64,000 bases of DNA. Origin: Suillus spraguei (taxonomy: Eukaryota > Basidiomycota > Agaricomycetes > Boletales > Suillaceae). Location: the NCBI GenBank assembly GCA_016800925.1, contig JABCPU010000105.1, positions 62,001-126,000 on the forward strand. Direction: 5' to 3'. The notes beneath the pieces were generated by a model that was given only the letters and a program-made list of their open reading frames with translations, searched no databases and was not told where the DNA came from. Both the position numbers and the translations under genes were made by a program. Shown one piece after another: positions 1 to 12,712 of this stretch (positions are counted from its first letter, which is position 1; each line of letters opens with the position of its first letter).

Positions 1-3000
1 GATCGAGGAGTGCTGAAGTTGTGCAATGAAGTACATCGCTGACAAGCAATAGTGGGTTAGGAGAATGCTAACAATCTCGAATCGCTCACATCTGCAACCT
101 TGATGAAGAATTTCACGAGTAACGTTCGCTTCTTGATATCGTGCTCGTTCAAGATGTTCTCAGCCACCCATCCAGTGATGACTGTACTTAGGGAGGAAAC
201 AGCTCTGACGTTGACAGGCGGTTTTGTACCCTCCTGTCCCGTCTCAAGAACCTCCTCGGGCTGGATCGCGCAGTACAAGTCGCATTCCATGATCGTCAAC
301 TGCCTTGCCAACTCTAGAGCATCAAAATCAGTGATGGAAACAGTGTCAAAATTCTTTCCACGCAGTGTGGCCAGTAATGTCTTCGTCATCGTTGGTCGTG
401 GAACCTCGGATAGTGTATATGACGGAGGATTGATTGACATGCCAGGATCGCGGACACGTTCACTCTTGGGGCTCACAAGATTAGTGTTGGAGTCTTGCCG
501 CATAGAGATTAAATCAAGAATCCGCTGGGAGGGTGCAGGGAAGTAATGTAGGAGGGCGTCTTTTGTGAACGATGAAAGATGCGAGAGAGCAATGTCGTCA
601 ACCTCAGGTCGCCAGTACATCTCCAACCATGTCTTCACAAAATTTGATACGCGCAAGCGGATTGGGATGCCCTTCTGCTGCTGCCAAATCAACATTTCGT
701 CTTCTGAGAGATTGGATGGAGGCATGATATTATAGCGGTTGATGAGTGCTTCCACGAGTGCAAGCGGGGTGGAGAAAAGGCGGAATGTGAGAAAGAAGAC
801 CGCTGAGAACGCAGGATCTACGATGCTATCATGGGGTGTCATCCTCTCGAACAGTGCTCCCATTGTCGCCGCCACTAGGTGACCCTCATTGTTGTAGACG
901 ACATCGTTTGTGGAATAGTCGTGACCAAGAGGATCACGCTTGACTTGTAGCGTGACAGGAAGCTCGTCGTTCATCAACCGCTCCTCAAATGTGTCCATGG
1001 TCTGGCGATCCCGTTGTTCGTCCGCGCGTCCATCATCAACTGCTGGTGAAGGTGATGACATATGTTTCATCGGCTTCATCAAGTCGGGATCACTCATAGA
1101 TAATAAGCCGCCTTCAGGCGTTGTCGGTTGAGTGTCATGCGAACTGTCTGATGAATCAGAAGTTGCCGTGATATTGGACGTGTCTGAAGATCTGTCCCGG
1201 ATGCTAATAGCATTGGGGGTAGGAGAACCCGGTGTCAGAGCTTGCACGGTGAGATCATCTTCGTCGATGCCATTGTGATACAAGCTTTGATGGGTGGACA
1301 AGCTGAGGGACGGGGTTTGACCAGTCCCATGAGAAAATTTGCTTGGAGTGAACAATCCAGGGTCTGAATCAGACGTTGTAGGTATTTGGATGATAAACTG
1401 CCTCTCTCCTGAAGCTCTATTCAAACAGATTTTGACAGCCGAAACGCAATCAGCACCTGCTTTACATGCTGCTGTAGCGGATCGTATCAAGGATGCCTTT
1501 TCAGATTCCTCTGTGAGGTCGGGGGGAAGGGGCACCGTAAGTAATCGCACGGATTCGGCAAGGGAGCTAGTGACGGTGTAAAGTCTTTCTTTTGCGGACT
1601 TTAAGTTCCCAATCTTGTGAAGTGGAATCTCGGGATGCCGCATGACAGCTTCGACGATAGTGAGCAACTTGCACACCATCTCCACTACTTCTCGCACGAG
1701 ATCATACATCTGACCCGTGCTAGAAGCATGTGATGATCGTGAATGAGAGTGTGCATGTCCGATGAAAGCGGCAATGGTAGATAGATACTGATCATGGGTA
1801 AACTTCAGAGCCTCCATCACCTCCGAAGATGTCGAAGGTCCTGATGGGAAAGGAGGCATTGTCAGTGGTCTCGGCGACTCCGCAGATGAAACCGAGGAGA
1901 ATGACGAAATGCTGCTGATGGATGGCATGTCGGCTTTATGCTTGCCAGCAACACGCTCGTAGACGAGATATTGATCCTTCTTCGACCGGGATAGTATCGT
2001 TCTGTGAGGCAGGAGGGGAGAAACAAGGGAGTCAGAATCTTGATAAACAGCTAATCTCCGTTGCAATCTCAGGTCTCCCAAACTTTTGGTTCGCAGGGCA
2101 GTCTTTTGCAGGACGCCATCATGTGAGTGTGGTTGCAGGGGACTTGCTAGGCGAGACGACAAACGAGACGGGGTGACAGGATCGGACGATAATGAGACTC
2201 CGTCCTCAGGTCCCGCAGGGCTGGCATGTTTCTGTAGGCCAGGTGCATTAACGATGGCCTCGTCCGAAGTAACCTTCTGACGCCTTTCTGGTAAGTCGAT
2301 ACCACATTGTACAGCGACAGCAAGAAAACGCCGGACTTGGGAAAAGACCTGGCCACCTAATTTCAACATTCCTTCGATTTCTGTCTCCCGTAAATCTTCA
2401 TCCTGCGTCTCATCTGATGCCTTTTTAGCTTGTGACACCAGGGATGCGAGGACGGACAGAATCTGTTTTCGCTCCTGAGCAAGGGTAGGGAACCGCTTTA
2501 ATAATGGTGCTTCCCTAGGTAAACACTCTGTTGAAGACAGGATGAACCGCACACAGGATATGATACAGGCAGTAGAAGGCTGAAAATGGGCAATGCGGTT
2601 GGAACGAACTGCGCTCTGAAGGAGGGATAAACTGTGCAAAAGATTGACCATGAGAGGAGGACAGTACGATGTTATGTCCGATCCAAGAGCTTCGGTGACT
2701 AGCGGTCTGTGGTCCTTTCGCGAACCACGTGAGGGAGCGCTGGCCCAAGAAGCCGCCGATACAGCGGACATAGTATGTCCGTGGCGAGATCCCTGATATA
2801 ACCGAGACAGTGTTGTTAATACTTTAAACCGCTTGCTTTCATACCGACATACAGGTGATTGAGGAAGGACTTCCTCCGCCAGTGAAATTACTCTTTCATC
2901 AGCACTGACGTAATTGGAGGGGAACCATCCTCTTTGACCGTTAATCTCACCATCCCACCATCCACTCGAATCCCGATTTAGGACATGAATAACCTGGCCA

Positions 3001-3365
3001 GCTCGAAACGACAGACAAGTTGCATTCTGGTGCTGAGGGTGAAAGTCATGTAATGCAAGAACGAATTCCGGAGAAGGGGAGACGCGAACAGTCTCATCTG
3101 ATGGGCTTGCCAAAGGGTAATGGAGGGGGCGGGATGGCTTTTCGGAATCAGGCAGGTTGAGTGAGGATGAAGAAGCAGAGGAAGATGATGGACCAGGGGA
3201 GTCAACAGAGATGGAAGATGAGGTTGACGCGGTAGACCCACTCCTCATCCGAGTAACAGCTATATTTAAGCTCATCAGGTTTGGAGCGGAAGTATTGTCT
3301 GGTCTTTTCAAATTGCTGGTGTCACGGGCGACGTTTGTATTAATTTGAAGATAAGCTGCAGGCAT
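1..3365 (-). CDS. CDC25: Cdc25-type Ras guanine nucleotide exchange factor with SH3 domain (3' end off window)
   Basis: Predicted activator of Ras that promotes GDP release at the plasma membrane, upstream of cAMP signalling. The long exon (3365 down to 90, about 1,090 codons) reads: a Ser-rich N-terminus; an SH3 domain at about residues 100-155 (ALHDF at the start, GWWDGEINGQRGWFPSNYVS at the end); a long low-complexity middle; a RasGEF-N (REM) domain near residues 835-900; and the start of the catalytic RasGEF domain (ALELARQLT, ITGWVAENIL, VKFFIKVAD). The frame then needs an intron at 39-89 (GTGAGC to CAG), after which 38-1 restores the conserved DRC-x-S-L-x-N-F motif. Most of the catalytic domain lies beyond the left edge. 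The start at 3365 is the first Met of the open frame. Family assignment is firm; CDC25 versus a paralogue such as STE6 is inference. Confidence 0.9.
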
Positions 3366-6300
3366 CTCTTCTGCGGGCCAACGCTATGGCCGAGGGAGAC
3401 TAGTTGATTCCAGGGCAAGATATTATTGCCGCGTGTTCCTGGCGGCCGCTGCAGCTGCGGGTGATGTATGACTGATAGTCATAAACTGTAAGGTCACTGA
3501 CATGCGTCCACGAACAAGGACCAAGAAGAAACACGCACAAAAATGTCCGCACCGCACCTTCTGCTATGCGAATGAGATCGCTTGCAGGACCAAAGTTGCC
3601 TCAGTTGAAATCAACAAGTCTCAGGATAATAGAAAAACTGATTCAAGGAAGAACAGAGCGAATTAGAATGAACAGACCGATAAAGCTGCCACAAGATATG
3701 ACCGCCGGAGAGGAGAACTTGAAGTAAGGCAGGCCGGGCCCGTACCAGTAATACAAAAAAAGAAAGGGAAATGTAGAGTTACAGATTAGAATCGTAATAC
3801 TGTCGTGGACGCGTTAAAGCACTGGCGGGATATGTGGCGGCAACCCGTTCGAGTAGGTTAGGCTATGCCGGCGTGTTTATTTCAAGGATTGAACGGAACA
3901 CTAATAGTGTGACAACACAACCAAACAACGCGTTCTTTTTGGTCGCGTCAGGCAGTGCACAGAAACCACGACCATTCGCGCCGCAAGAATAATTGATCCA
4001 ATTCTCATCAATCACTTCCAGTATTCGACTTCTGAGAAGTGCAGGAGGTTAGTGGGACATATATTATTATTCAAAAATTCTTGCCGCATATGGCACGCAG
4101 CCTTGACAGGAAACGTTTCGCTACCGTGGTGTCCAAGACAAGTTGAAAATTCTCCATGACAGTGATGATCATGTCATCAAGGACCAGCTTGCTACATTTG
4201 GACTTAGAGTTCAATGCTACCTCGATTCTAGTGAAGGTTTGCGGCGACTGAGTTATGTGAGCCACTTGTTTCCTTGGCCATTGTGATCGTGACCAACTGA
4301 CTGTAATTACACACTCGTTCTCCGACACATCCTTTCTATGCCCATCTGCATGCCAAGAGTCTAGCCAGTTTCTTGGCAGACTACTTACAGAATGCACTCG
4401 CCCGTGCCATGCGCCGTCATTTATTCCACCATGGTGAGCTCCACAACTTATTGTGTATGCATATATTGCTGCATTTGATCTCTCGTTTCCCACCTTCAAG
4501 CTTCTTGCCATACATCTGCCAGCCCAGGTCTTAGATCTACTTCTCCATCCACCAAACTCTGTTTGCTTCCAATCTATACCTATCACCACCACTGATGTAT
4601 TTAGTCTTCGTTAGAAGCATTGGTGGCTGCTATACTCTTTTCTAACTGGTCCCCAAGCTCCAGGGGTCCAAATTTACCACACGTAAATTCCCACATCCAA
4701 ATATGCGTATTTGCTATTGGTTAAATACGCCTCCGAAACCGGCAAGTAAAACACTCATGACTATCATTATGGCACTAATTTCGTCCATAATTTCGCTCCG
4801 CCACGCCAATGCAACCGTTATTTGATCTCAGTGCCTGTGTTTCCAACAACGTTCCGTGATCAAACTTCGCCGGGCAAAATTCATATGCATATGACACCAC
4901 CATAACAATAATGCTATGGCATCACATCGCCTTGCAATCAGCCATGATGGGTGTCGGTGACTGATACTTTGCTCGCCCTTCCTGTGAGTGTTAATAATGG
5001 CGGCCTGCGTACAAGGTCGGAGTTGAGATACGGGTTCTTGACGTGACCTACACCTCGTACTTTGATCAGGTGAGCGAGTATACTGAATGATCATCCTGTC
5101 TCATGTAGCTCCGAAAGTTCAATGGAATCTTGGGACGATCCGCGAATCATCTCTAAAATTATCAGAAAAAACGTTTAACCATCATTTAGTACGGAAGTGG
5201 CCGCTCACGTTAGTCTAGTTTGAACGAGACGTTCTGGGACAACCAAGTGCAATATTTTCTGGGAAGTGTTTGCTGCATCTTCCCGAAGTGTTGGTTTGAG
5301 ACTACCTTCAAACGACTCATAATAACGTCGAACTTTCCGTTGATAATGCTCTCGGACCTACTATATAAACGGATTCTTCATTATGGCGCCAGCGAATCCC
5401 CTTGGCCTTCTTCATAGATAACAACATCGGATTAAAGAAGATACATACTCTTTCTCCCTATTTATATATCTTTTAAACTATTTCTTGTCTGTTTCTCAGC
5501 CTGTCCTGTGTCTCCCCAAAACAGATCTTGGGGAATAACAATAGTCGTTCCTTCTCCACTGACGCCTGTCCTCATGTACGCCAATTTAAGCCCGTGCTCT
5601 TTGTCGTGGCAGGTCCTGGCTCAGTTCAATGGACCCACCTGGCACATCATCCGAACCGAAAACTTCTCTTCGCAAGATCCTTCGCCATCAATCCTATCTA
5701 AACGCCCTGGACCCGCCATGGCGACACATTGTTTCTTGCTCTTTTTAATTTATCCATGGAACCTTCCTAGAGTCCTCTGCTCGTAGCCAACATCTTTACA
5801 TCTACAAATTTTTCTTGGTGCTACCGCAAAACAATCGAAGAAACGGTCTGGAGTTCTTTCTTGTGGCTGGCACTTCAGTTCTGCACGTAACTCTTGTATT
5901 TTCCTGATATCACTCGAATTTGCGGGCATCCGATCAGATGAGAAGACTATAATTGGTGTAGGATAAACTCCCGGGTCGACAGAAAAAAACATTAGTTGAT
6001 CCACGAGCAAGGTGGGCAGGTTCTGGATATTCAACGTTGACATTGGCGTTGATATATGTATGCTACATCGTAGTGTGGAGATGCCTGAGACCCTCAAGTT
6101 CTTCCCTTTGTTAAGAGTGGAATGGCCTGGTTACATGCATCACCAACAGTGTCGGTTCGCCTTTATCTGGAAAGTGCCCTTCCACGCTAACTCTAGTTCC
6201 TGTATTAACTCCTACCCTGTACATGTCTTGCATTTGACGACTGCAGGGAGTTGGCTCTGGATCTGAACCGTCATCTGGCTTCAGGGCAGACAGGGAGGTC

Positions 6301-7488
6301 GCGCCTACACAGAGCAAAAAATGCAGGCCACCTGGTACCAACATGGCCATGTCCTGGATCCACTATGATCTCCGATTACTAACAATTTTGTAAGTCTGGG
6401 TAAGGAAAACAAGTACCAAGAGAACTAATTTCCAACCATATCAGTGAAAGTAGACGCAATATTAATGGAGGAGAACTCTTGTCGGACACGACCAGGTTCT
6501 CATATACCAGAACCTCTGCTGGTAGGCTACACCTGTGTTCCGGCCTTTTCGGTTACAATCATTTGACCCTTAGAGGCTTGTCAAGTTGTCAGTCGTTCAG
6601 TTCTTGGTAAGCCCCCTTTTTCTATTATGCATGCCCCGACGGGCCACTTTGCGTGGTGTCTTGAGCTTTTCATTATTTGAGGTGTCCTAGAAGTTTCATG
6701 TTGACCTCTCTATTGACCTCTCTGTCCGGTGCCAGGGCCATGCCGTGGCAATACGAAGTGAATATTGTGTTCCGCCTCGGCATCGACATAAAACAAGAAC
6801 TCAGGCAAACCACATACATCAGAACGATATGGCTCGGCCTGCTGCTTTCAATTATTCCACTTTGGGCTTTCAAGTCATTCTTTGTCGCATTGGAAGAGCC
6901 AAGGACTGAACGAGTGTCTATCAATGAAGCTTCAGCGAGGTTGGGATATTACATTACTTATTTTCCCTACTGTCAGACCCGTTCTGTCCTTAGCTCATAT
7001 ACATTCTTCTCGCTTGCAGTCTTATAGGTGATTAAACTTTTGTTCATTCGGCGGTGGATCCCGACAGTTTTGGTCTACCTGGTGAGAATCAAAGTTGCAA
7101 TGTATGCACTTCAGAGATATATCTCACGTTTCCGAGACAACCCTCGCGAGGCATGAAAGCAAATTCCTTTCCGTGGACAGACTATCATCAAAAAGAGATT
7201 TTGGCACAATGACAGGACTTACTAAGTTAAAACGGATTGTGAGAAAGGCGACAACATAATGTACAAGCTGAGGAAAATGAATTCAATGTAAAAGTACTTC
7301 CCAGGTCACCCTAATGCCCCATGTCAAGTATCAAGAAACTCATTGTTCAAACAGGAAAACTGATATCCTAACAAAGCGCAAGGAGGGAGGTTAAATAATT
7401 ACAGACGTACGAAAGGCGGAAGAGCCTGTGGGACAGAAGCGGCCAAAAAAAGAACAAAAATAAAACTCACGAGGAAAGCTAAAAAGTA
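3366..7488. other. Gene-poor interval
   Basis: About 4.1 kb with no protein I recognise. Open frames here are short and lack family motifs, and the longest (173 codons, minus strand, 4071-4592) has no recognisable domain or splice continuation. A TATA-like stretch (TATATAAAC near 5360) followed by a pyrimidine-rich tract (5448-5500) looks promoter-like, but only a 39-codon frame (ATG at 5629) follows it. No tRNA, rRNA or terminal repeat was seen. Confidence 0.5.
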
Positions 7489-8335
7489 TTAATCATCATC
7501 ATTCTTATCACCGTCGAAGTCACCTTCCAGGACACATGATGAGATAACCACACTTAGAGGCAGGATGACGGCAATGCTACTAGCATCTGGGTTCCAGAAA
7601 TCCGTAACTCCGGGGTTGGTATGTGTGAACAGGACCTCACGATAACCCTCAGGTAGGATGTCTCCTGCGATGGGATGAGGAGCTTGCGGTGGAATGTTGC
7701 GTCGCTCGTCACCTGAACACCTACGAGCAATATGGGACTTCCATGTGGGGTCAGATGAAAATATATTGCAGTGGAAACAACCTCTTACTGAGCGCAAGTT
7801 ATCTCGTTCGGCACGGGTGAGGTCTGGAAGAGGAGACATGAAATTGAATGCGTGCGTAGGAGTAGTCAAGACAGACCTGAGCATCAACTTGGGTACGGGC
7901 ATCATGAAGTCCTCTGCAACGAGGCTCAACCACATAGTCTCCGTGGCATTGATCAGTGAATCGACCTTCAAGTTCTCGTATGCGAAGTTTGGTATGGCTT
8001 GGACACAAAGTTGAAGTACGGTCACTATGGGTAAAAAAGAAGAGATGATTTTTGAAAACAGACTGATGGCGTGACCATCACCCGCCAAATTAAGCATGTT
8101 CCAAGCTGCTTGTAAAGAAGCAACGAACGAGCGGAAGTCATTGAAGTCTTGCGATACGTTGTGGAGGCGGGCAAGGGCATCGAGACGCAAGCCGGAAGGT
8201 ATGAGACGATCCTTGAAGCGCGAGGCAAACTCTTCCTATGTGGCAAATTATTTGAGCATATCACGATTCTGGTTCAGCCAAAGTCTCGCAATCAGTTCTT
8301 CCAGCTAGAGGTCCGCAAATACAATAAGTAGTTGC
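7489..8335 (-). pseudogene. Decayed ORF with C2HC zinc-knuckle-like motif
   Basis: The open part (8190 to 7489, 233 codons) continues upstream in the same frame through three stop codons (forward positions 8236-8238, 8248-8250 and 8305-8307). The sequence around them still looks coding, for example EEFASRFKDRL just upstream of the open part, and LEELIARLWLNQ between the last two stops. The downstream part carries GCFHCN with a spaced H and C (C-x2-C-x12-H-x4-C), resembling a zinc knuckle, and an acidic C-terminus. The composition and lone position in a gene-poor zone suggest a Gag-like or other mobile-element-derived protein, but I do not recognise the family. The pseudogene call rests on the in-frame stops; short introns hiding them cannot be excluded. 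Confidence 0.5.
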
Positions 8336-9097
8336 GGAGACATCACATGCAGACCACGCAAGATATTTGTCTTCACAATGCCTGAGCCTGGCTTTGATTG
8401 TCGCATGCTCAATCGGATTAAATGAAGGTAAGTCAAGTACATCTTTGATTACGGTACTGCAGACGTGACAACAGTAGGGTTTTGCGTGAGAGAAGGGCAA
8501 GATTTGAAATCGAAACGTTACTAACAAGGTGCTCGCACTGCGTTTATGTAGTATCACGTGAGTCTACGCGAATGCACTTAGACTTTCGGCAGAGTTTTCT
8601 GGGGATGGGAATCCATATTTTGAGTTCGACAAGAGCGGGGGATAAGTACGTGCTATGTAATGTTACTGACAGTCCATCAGGGAAACTCTGGATTTTGCCA
8701 AGCGCTCACAATCGACTTTTAACTGCTGAAACCACTCGCCATCGTCACAATTGCCTACGAGCGTTTACCCCTAGTCGACCTACATTATAACCCGGTTGCA
8801 ATGCGGCTGCAACATACGTATAATAGTTGTAGGGATCTGTGATCTTCACCAGAATCCTGGTACATATTTTATCATTATTGTAATCCACTTGCCATTGTCT
8901 GCAATCAACCTACCATAGTGTCATGAAATTGGAAGGTCACTCGAGGCTTACGACACCCATAGAATGTGAAATAATAAAATAATGATATTATTGAGTATAT
9001 ACAAACTAGCAACTGGCACCCCCTCGCTTGCTCTAGCTCGTACCAACCGGTTTCTGAGTATTGTCACGATTTCTATGGTTGGATGGTTGGAGGTGAC

Positions 9098-9423
9098 TCA
9101 GCATTGGCTTGGGCCTTGAAATGGCCGTGATGCCACACTAGTCACAGTAGCCGCAGCACTGGCGGCAGTACTATTAGCTTGGGCTTTCATCCGAGCAGCT
9201 ATACTCAGCTCCCCGTCGTTCTCCTCCTCAAGGTCCGCAAAGTCAGCGTAGATTTGCTACATAAATATTAGTATGATGCTAAAAGGTGAAGGAGATGACA
9301 CACTCGTTCCACCAATTCAACAGATCCTCTCGCTCGCAAGGATTCATGACACTAATAACCTCCAGAAGTGTGCGATAGAATGTGCAATAGGGCCAGTGAC
9401 CAGAATTCCCTCCGGCACTGAAC
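9098..9423 (-). pseudogene. Decayed coding fragment of unknown family
   Basis: On the minus strand a frame reads FSAGGNSGHWPYCTFYRTLL and on to EREDLLNWWNE, then a probable small intron (GTCATC to TAG, about 9258-9295), then QIYADFADLEEENDGEL and an Ala/Ser-rich tail with a stop at 9098-9100. Upstream the frame soon meets stops, so only a 3' remnant is visible. Acidic and tryptophan spacing suggests real former coding sequence, possibly from a transposon-associated gene. No named family is recognised. Confidence 0.3.
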
Positions 9424-9865
9424 GTTGGTCGATCGGAAAGGACAAATTGGATCTAAATAGAATTCGTGAATTAATGGTCAGGGCACCGAGTCAAAAATTG
9501 TCCGGATCGCGACTCATCAGTGTGGCAATAGAGTCCACCAATTTACCTGTGTTATTGATATCTGCTCTTTACGGAAGTTCGTCATATCTTCCTCCCACTA
9601 AGAGTCTCATCAAGTAACGACTGAGCTCCTGCAAGTCTTGCTTCATTGTGCACTGAGTCTTTAGACCCTTCCCTCTGAGAAATGAAATACTGCGCCGTAC
9701 AATCGGCAAGACGATGTTACAGCTGTTTGTCAAAGTAATGTCAATATTACCTACTCCTTCACCAACTTGAAAGGTCCAGTGTGTAGAATTCTGCCGCACC
9801 TATAAACTAATTCCACCCAGTCCAACTGCATCTTGTGAGAGTGATGTGTGCTATTCCTACTTCAT

Positions 9866-10070
9866 GTCGTGAAAGTGCTTCAAGTTGCGTAGCTCTCGCT
9901 AGGGAAAAACTTAGTTATGATTCAAGGAGATTCACTCGAGTGACTTTAAGACAACAACTTGGAAGTGGTAGAATTGCTCACATCGAGGTCGGCAGCAACT
10001 GCTTCTCGTCTAACAATAACGTCATCTTCAACATCAACACGGATAGTTAAAGGACATCTTTTAAGTCGGG
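9866..10070 (-). pseudogene. Duplicated NCA2 fragment with internal micro-inversion
   Basis: About 200 bases closely match 15012-15210, inside NCA2, in the same orientation. The match includes the 47-base NCA2 intron, so it arose by DNA duplication and not from mRNA. In the middle, about 31 bases (9890-9921) match only as the reverse complement of the NCA2 copy. NCA2 keeps a conserved reading frame there, so the inversion lies in this copy. It cannot encode the NCA2 peptide and carries further substitutions. No function is expected. Confidence 0.8.
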
Positions 10071-10230
10071 GTTGAATTGTCGTAAGTTCAATTAATGTCC
10101 TCGAGAAAAGCCGATTCGGGCCATTTCCCGGTGCGGACCGGCGCGTGCCGCCAAGCTAGTCCTAATGTAGTTACTTAAACATTTGTACTACTTAACGCCC
10201 GCACGGCCATTTTCCATCAACGCACAAGAT

Positions 10231-12154
10231 ATGTCAAAGAGGCGGGTAGCTTACTACTATGATGGTGTGTTTACCGTGAACTCCACATTTTTCTTCCTAA
10301 CAAAACAATACCACAGGTGACACCGGTTCATATACGTACGGTCTCGGTCACCCCATGAAACCGCATCGAATGCGCGTCACGCATGATCTTGTATCAGCCT
10401 ACGGAATGCTCGAAAAAATGCACGTTTTGGTGTGTCTTACCTTCTAAACGATGTATACTTCGGTTAATGAAACGGTGCATGCGCCATGCGTAGCGTCCCA
10501 AACGTGCTACTCCCGAAGTCATGACGGCTTTTCATACGGACGAATACATACACTTTCTAAATCGCGTGACGCCAGAGACTGCGGAAGAGTTAACTTATCA
10601 TGGCACCCGTTGTGAGTATCAGCGATTTCTCTTTGCCGCACTTATTACCCATGAAAAATCTCTGGCACAGTTCTGATGGGCGAGGACAACCCTGCGTTTG
10701 AAGGTGTATTCGAGTTCTGTTCGATATCAGCAGGAGGGTCAATATGTACGACAATAAGCGTTTATCTGCGTGTTCTGCACTACTGACATGATATAGCCGC
10801 TGCACAACGGATATCTTCCGGAGCTGCAGATATCGCCATTAACTGGGCAGGTGGTCTCCATCACGCAAAGAAACGGGAGGCATCAGGCTTCTGTTACATA
10901 AATGACATTGTTCTCGGTATTTTGGAACTCCTAAGGATATACCCCCGCGTTTTGTACATCGATATCGACTGTCATCACGGAGATGGCGTAGAAGAGGCAT
11001 TTTACACCACGGACCGCGTCATGACCTGTTCATTCCACAAATTCGGGGAATATTTTCCCGGTACCGGGACTCAGGAGGATCGAGGAAGAGGAAAGGGGAG
11101 GAACTACACGGTGAATATCCCCTTGAAGGACGGAATCACGGACGAAGCTTTCAAGAGGGTGTTTGAACCGGCGAGTACCCGTCAAGTATGCACCTACTTC
11201 AGCTAAAATTTTGTCAGATTATAAATAAGATCATGGAAGTTTATCGACCTGGTGCAGTCGTCCTACAATGTGGAGCGGACTCTCTTGCAGGGGACAAACT
11301 CGGATGCTTTAACTTGACTATGAATGGACATGCTCACTGCGTACAGTATCTGCGTGCCTTCAACGTCCCACTTATCCTTCTTGGAGGCGGAGGATATACA
11401 GTGAAGAACGTTGCGCGGACTTGGACCTACGAGACTGCATGTGCCCTCGGCATTCAGGACGACATTGATCCCAATCTGCCATGGAATGAGTACTTTGAGT
11501 GGTTTGGCCCGCGTTACAGGCTCGAGGTGCCGGAGAACAATATGGATGATTTGAATGTACGGGATGGAAGTTTGGACAAAGTACGTGCGACGGCGCTGCA
11601 GCAGCTCTCACAATTGCCTTGTGCACCCAGTGTGGGATGCATGAGGTGCCAAGGGAAAGTCTAGGGCGGCACCTTGGGTTAGATATCGCTGAAGAAGATG
11701 CCGATGAAGACGGTGGCACTGATGATCTAGATCGTCGGCTCGCTCGTAAGTGTCAAAATGTTATTACAGCACAAGAGAGTAAATCTAACACTCCGCAGAA
11801 CACTCCCGGTTTGTATACAAATTGCAGGAACCAGGAGGAGGTTCCGATGAATCAGATGATGAGCGGTACGACTCTGATGGATCTTCATATCGCCGACGGA
11901 AGCGCATGAGTATCCTCTCAAATCGTGTCGTCAATGTTGACCCTGACGTCGGGAGGGGCCCACCGCGGGGACGACGCTTCTTCAAGAGTGCTGTGCGGTG
12001 GGACGAGACGTATGGTCGTGTCCGGTTGGGTAAAGAGCCGGTACTGGGCTCTCTGAGTGGGAGTAGACTGGGAGGGACGATGGAGGCGACTGGACGGAGT
12101 ACCCCAGGTGGAGATGTGACTATGGAAGATTGGGAAGATGGTACTTCTGTATGA
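10231..12154 (+). CDS. RPD3: Class I histone deacetylase RPD3 (one-base frame break)
   Basis: Zinc-dependent lysine deacetylase of histone tails and catalytic subunit of Rpd3/Sin3-type repressor complexes in the nucleus. Exons: 10231-10264, 10317-10429, 10494-10611, 10671-10745, 10797-11170, 11218-11745, 11799-12154. Visible motifs include [26 protein letters not shown] (catalytic His pair), [15 protein letters not shown] (zinc ligands), [13 protein letters not shown] and GGGGYT. The acidic C-terminal tail ends at 12154. Intron 11171-11217 begins GC rather than GT and is the only choice that keeps the frame. At about 11634-11636 the frame breaks: the conserved APSVG/MHEVP junction needs one more base, most simply a fourth G in the run. 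Exons total 1,598 bases, so one extra base gives a 532-residue protein. As printed, translation would stop at 11664. Confidence 0.93.
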
Positions 12155-12712
12155 TGTATGATTTAGGTGAGTGACGCTACAACTTCCGTACGTTCGCTGT
12201 TATTAACTACCTAATATTTAATAGTGGTAGTCAGGGTGAACGATTATGAAGCGATTCTACGTGTGATTACGAGACGATTTAAAATTCGAAGATCGCGCCA
12301 TCCACTTTGGACAAACCGCTACAGGAGAACGGGTTCTGTTCGTTAATAAGTATGTATGCTAAAACTGATAGTTCCTGTGGTGAGTCGCCTTGCCCCGCAA
12401 GATCATGTTCAAGTGTTGCATTTTATCTGATTATCACGTGATATGTTTTTGAATCATCCCCAAGTTCAAACTAGTCTTCCCTAGCTACTGGTACCATCCT
12501 ACATCCTCATTAGACGAGTATTGGAGTCGTCCCTGTTTATTTTACGATAACTAAAGATTGTCTATAGATTTATGTAGTATCATCAGCTGACTAAGCTACA
12601 AATTAGATGGGCATACTGGGCATTGGAACCTAATTTGCAAACCCACTGGTGGATTAGACGATTCACCAACCAGATTCCTGATAGATGTGGTTGAGAATAT
12701 ATTTCGAATGGT

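Noticed and set aside
100..3348. Several plus-strand open frames opposite the RasGEF gene
   Set aside because: They are antisense shadows of a strongly conserved coding strand, with no motifs of their own.
4071..4592. 173-codon minus-strand open frame
   Set aside because: No domain, no splice partners, and composition like random translation of non-coding DNA.
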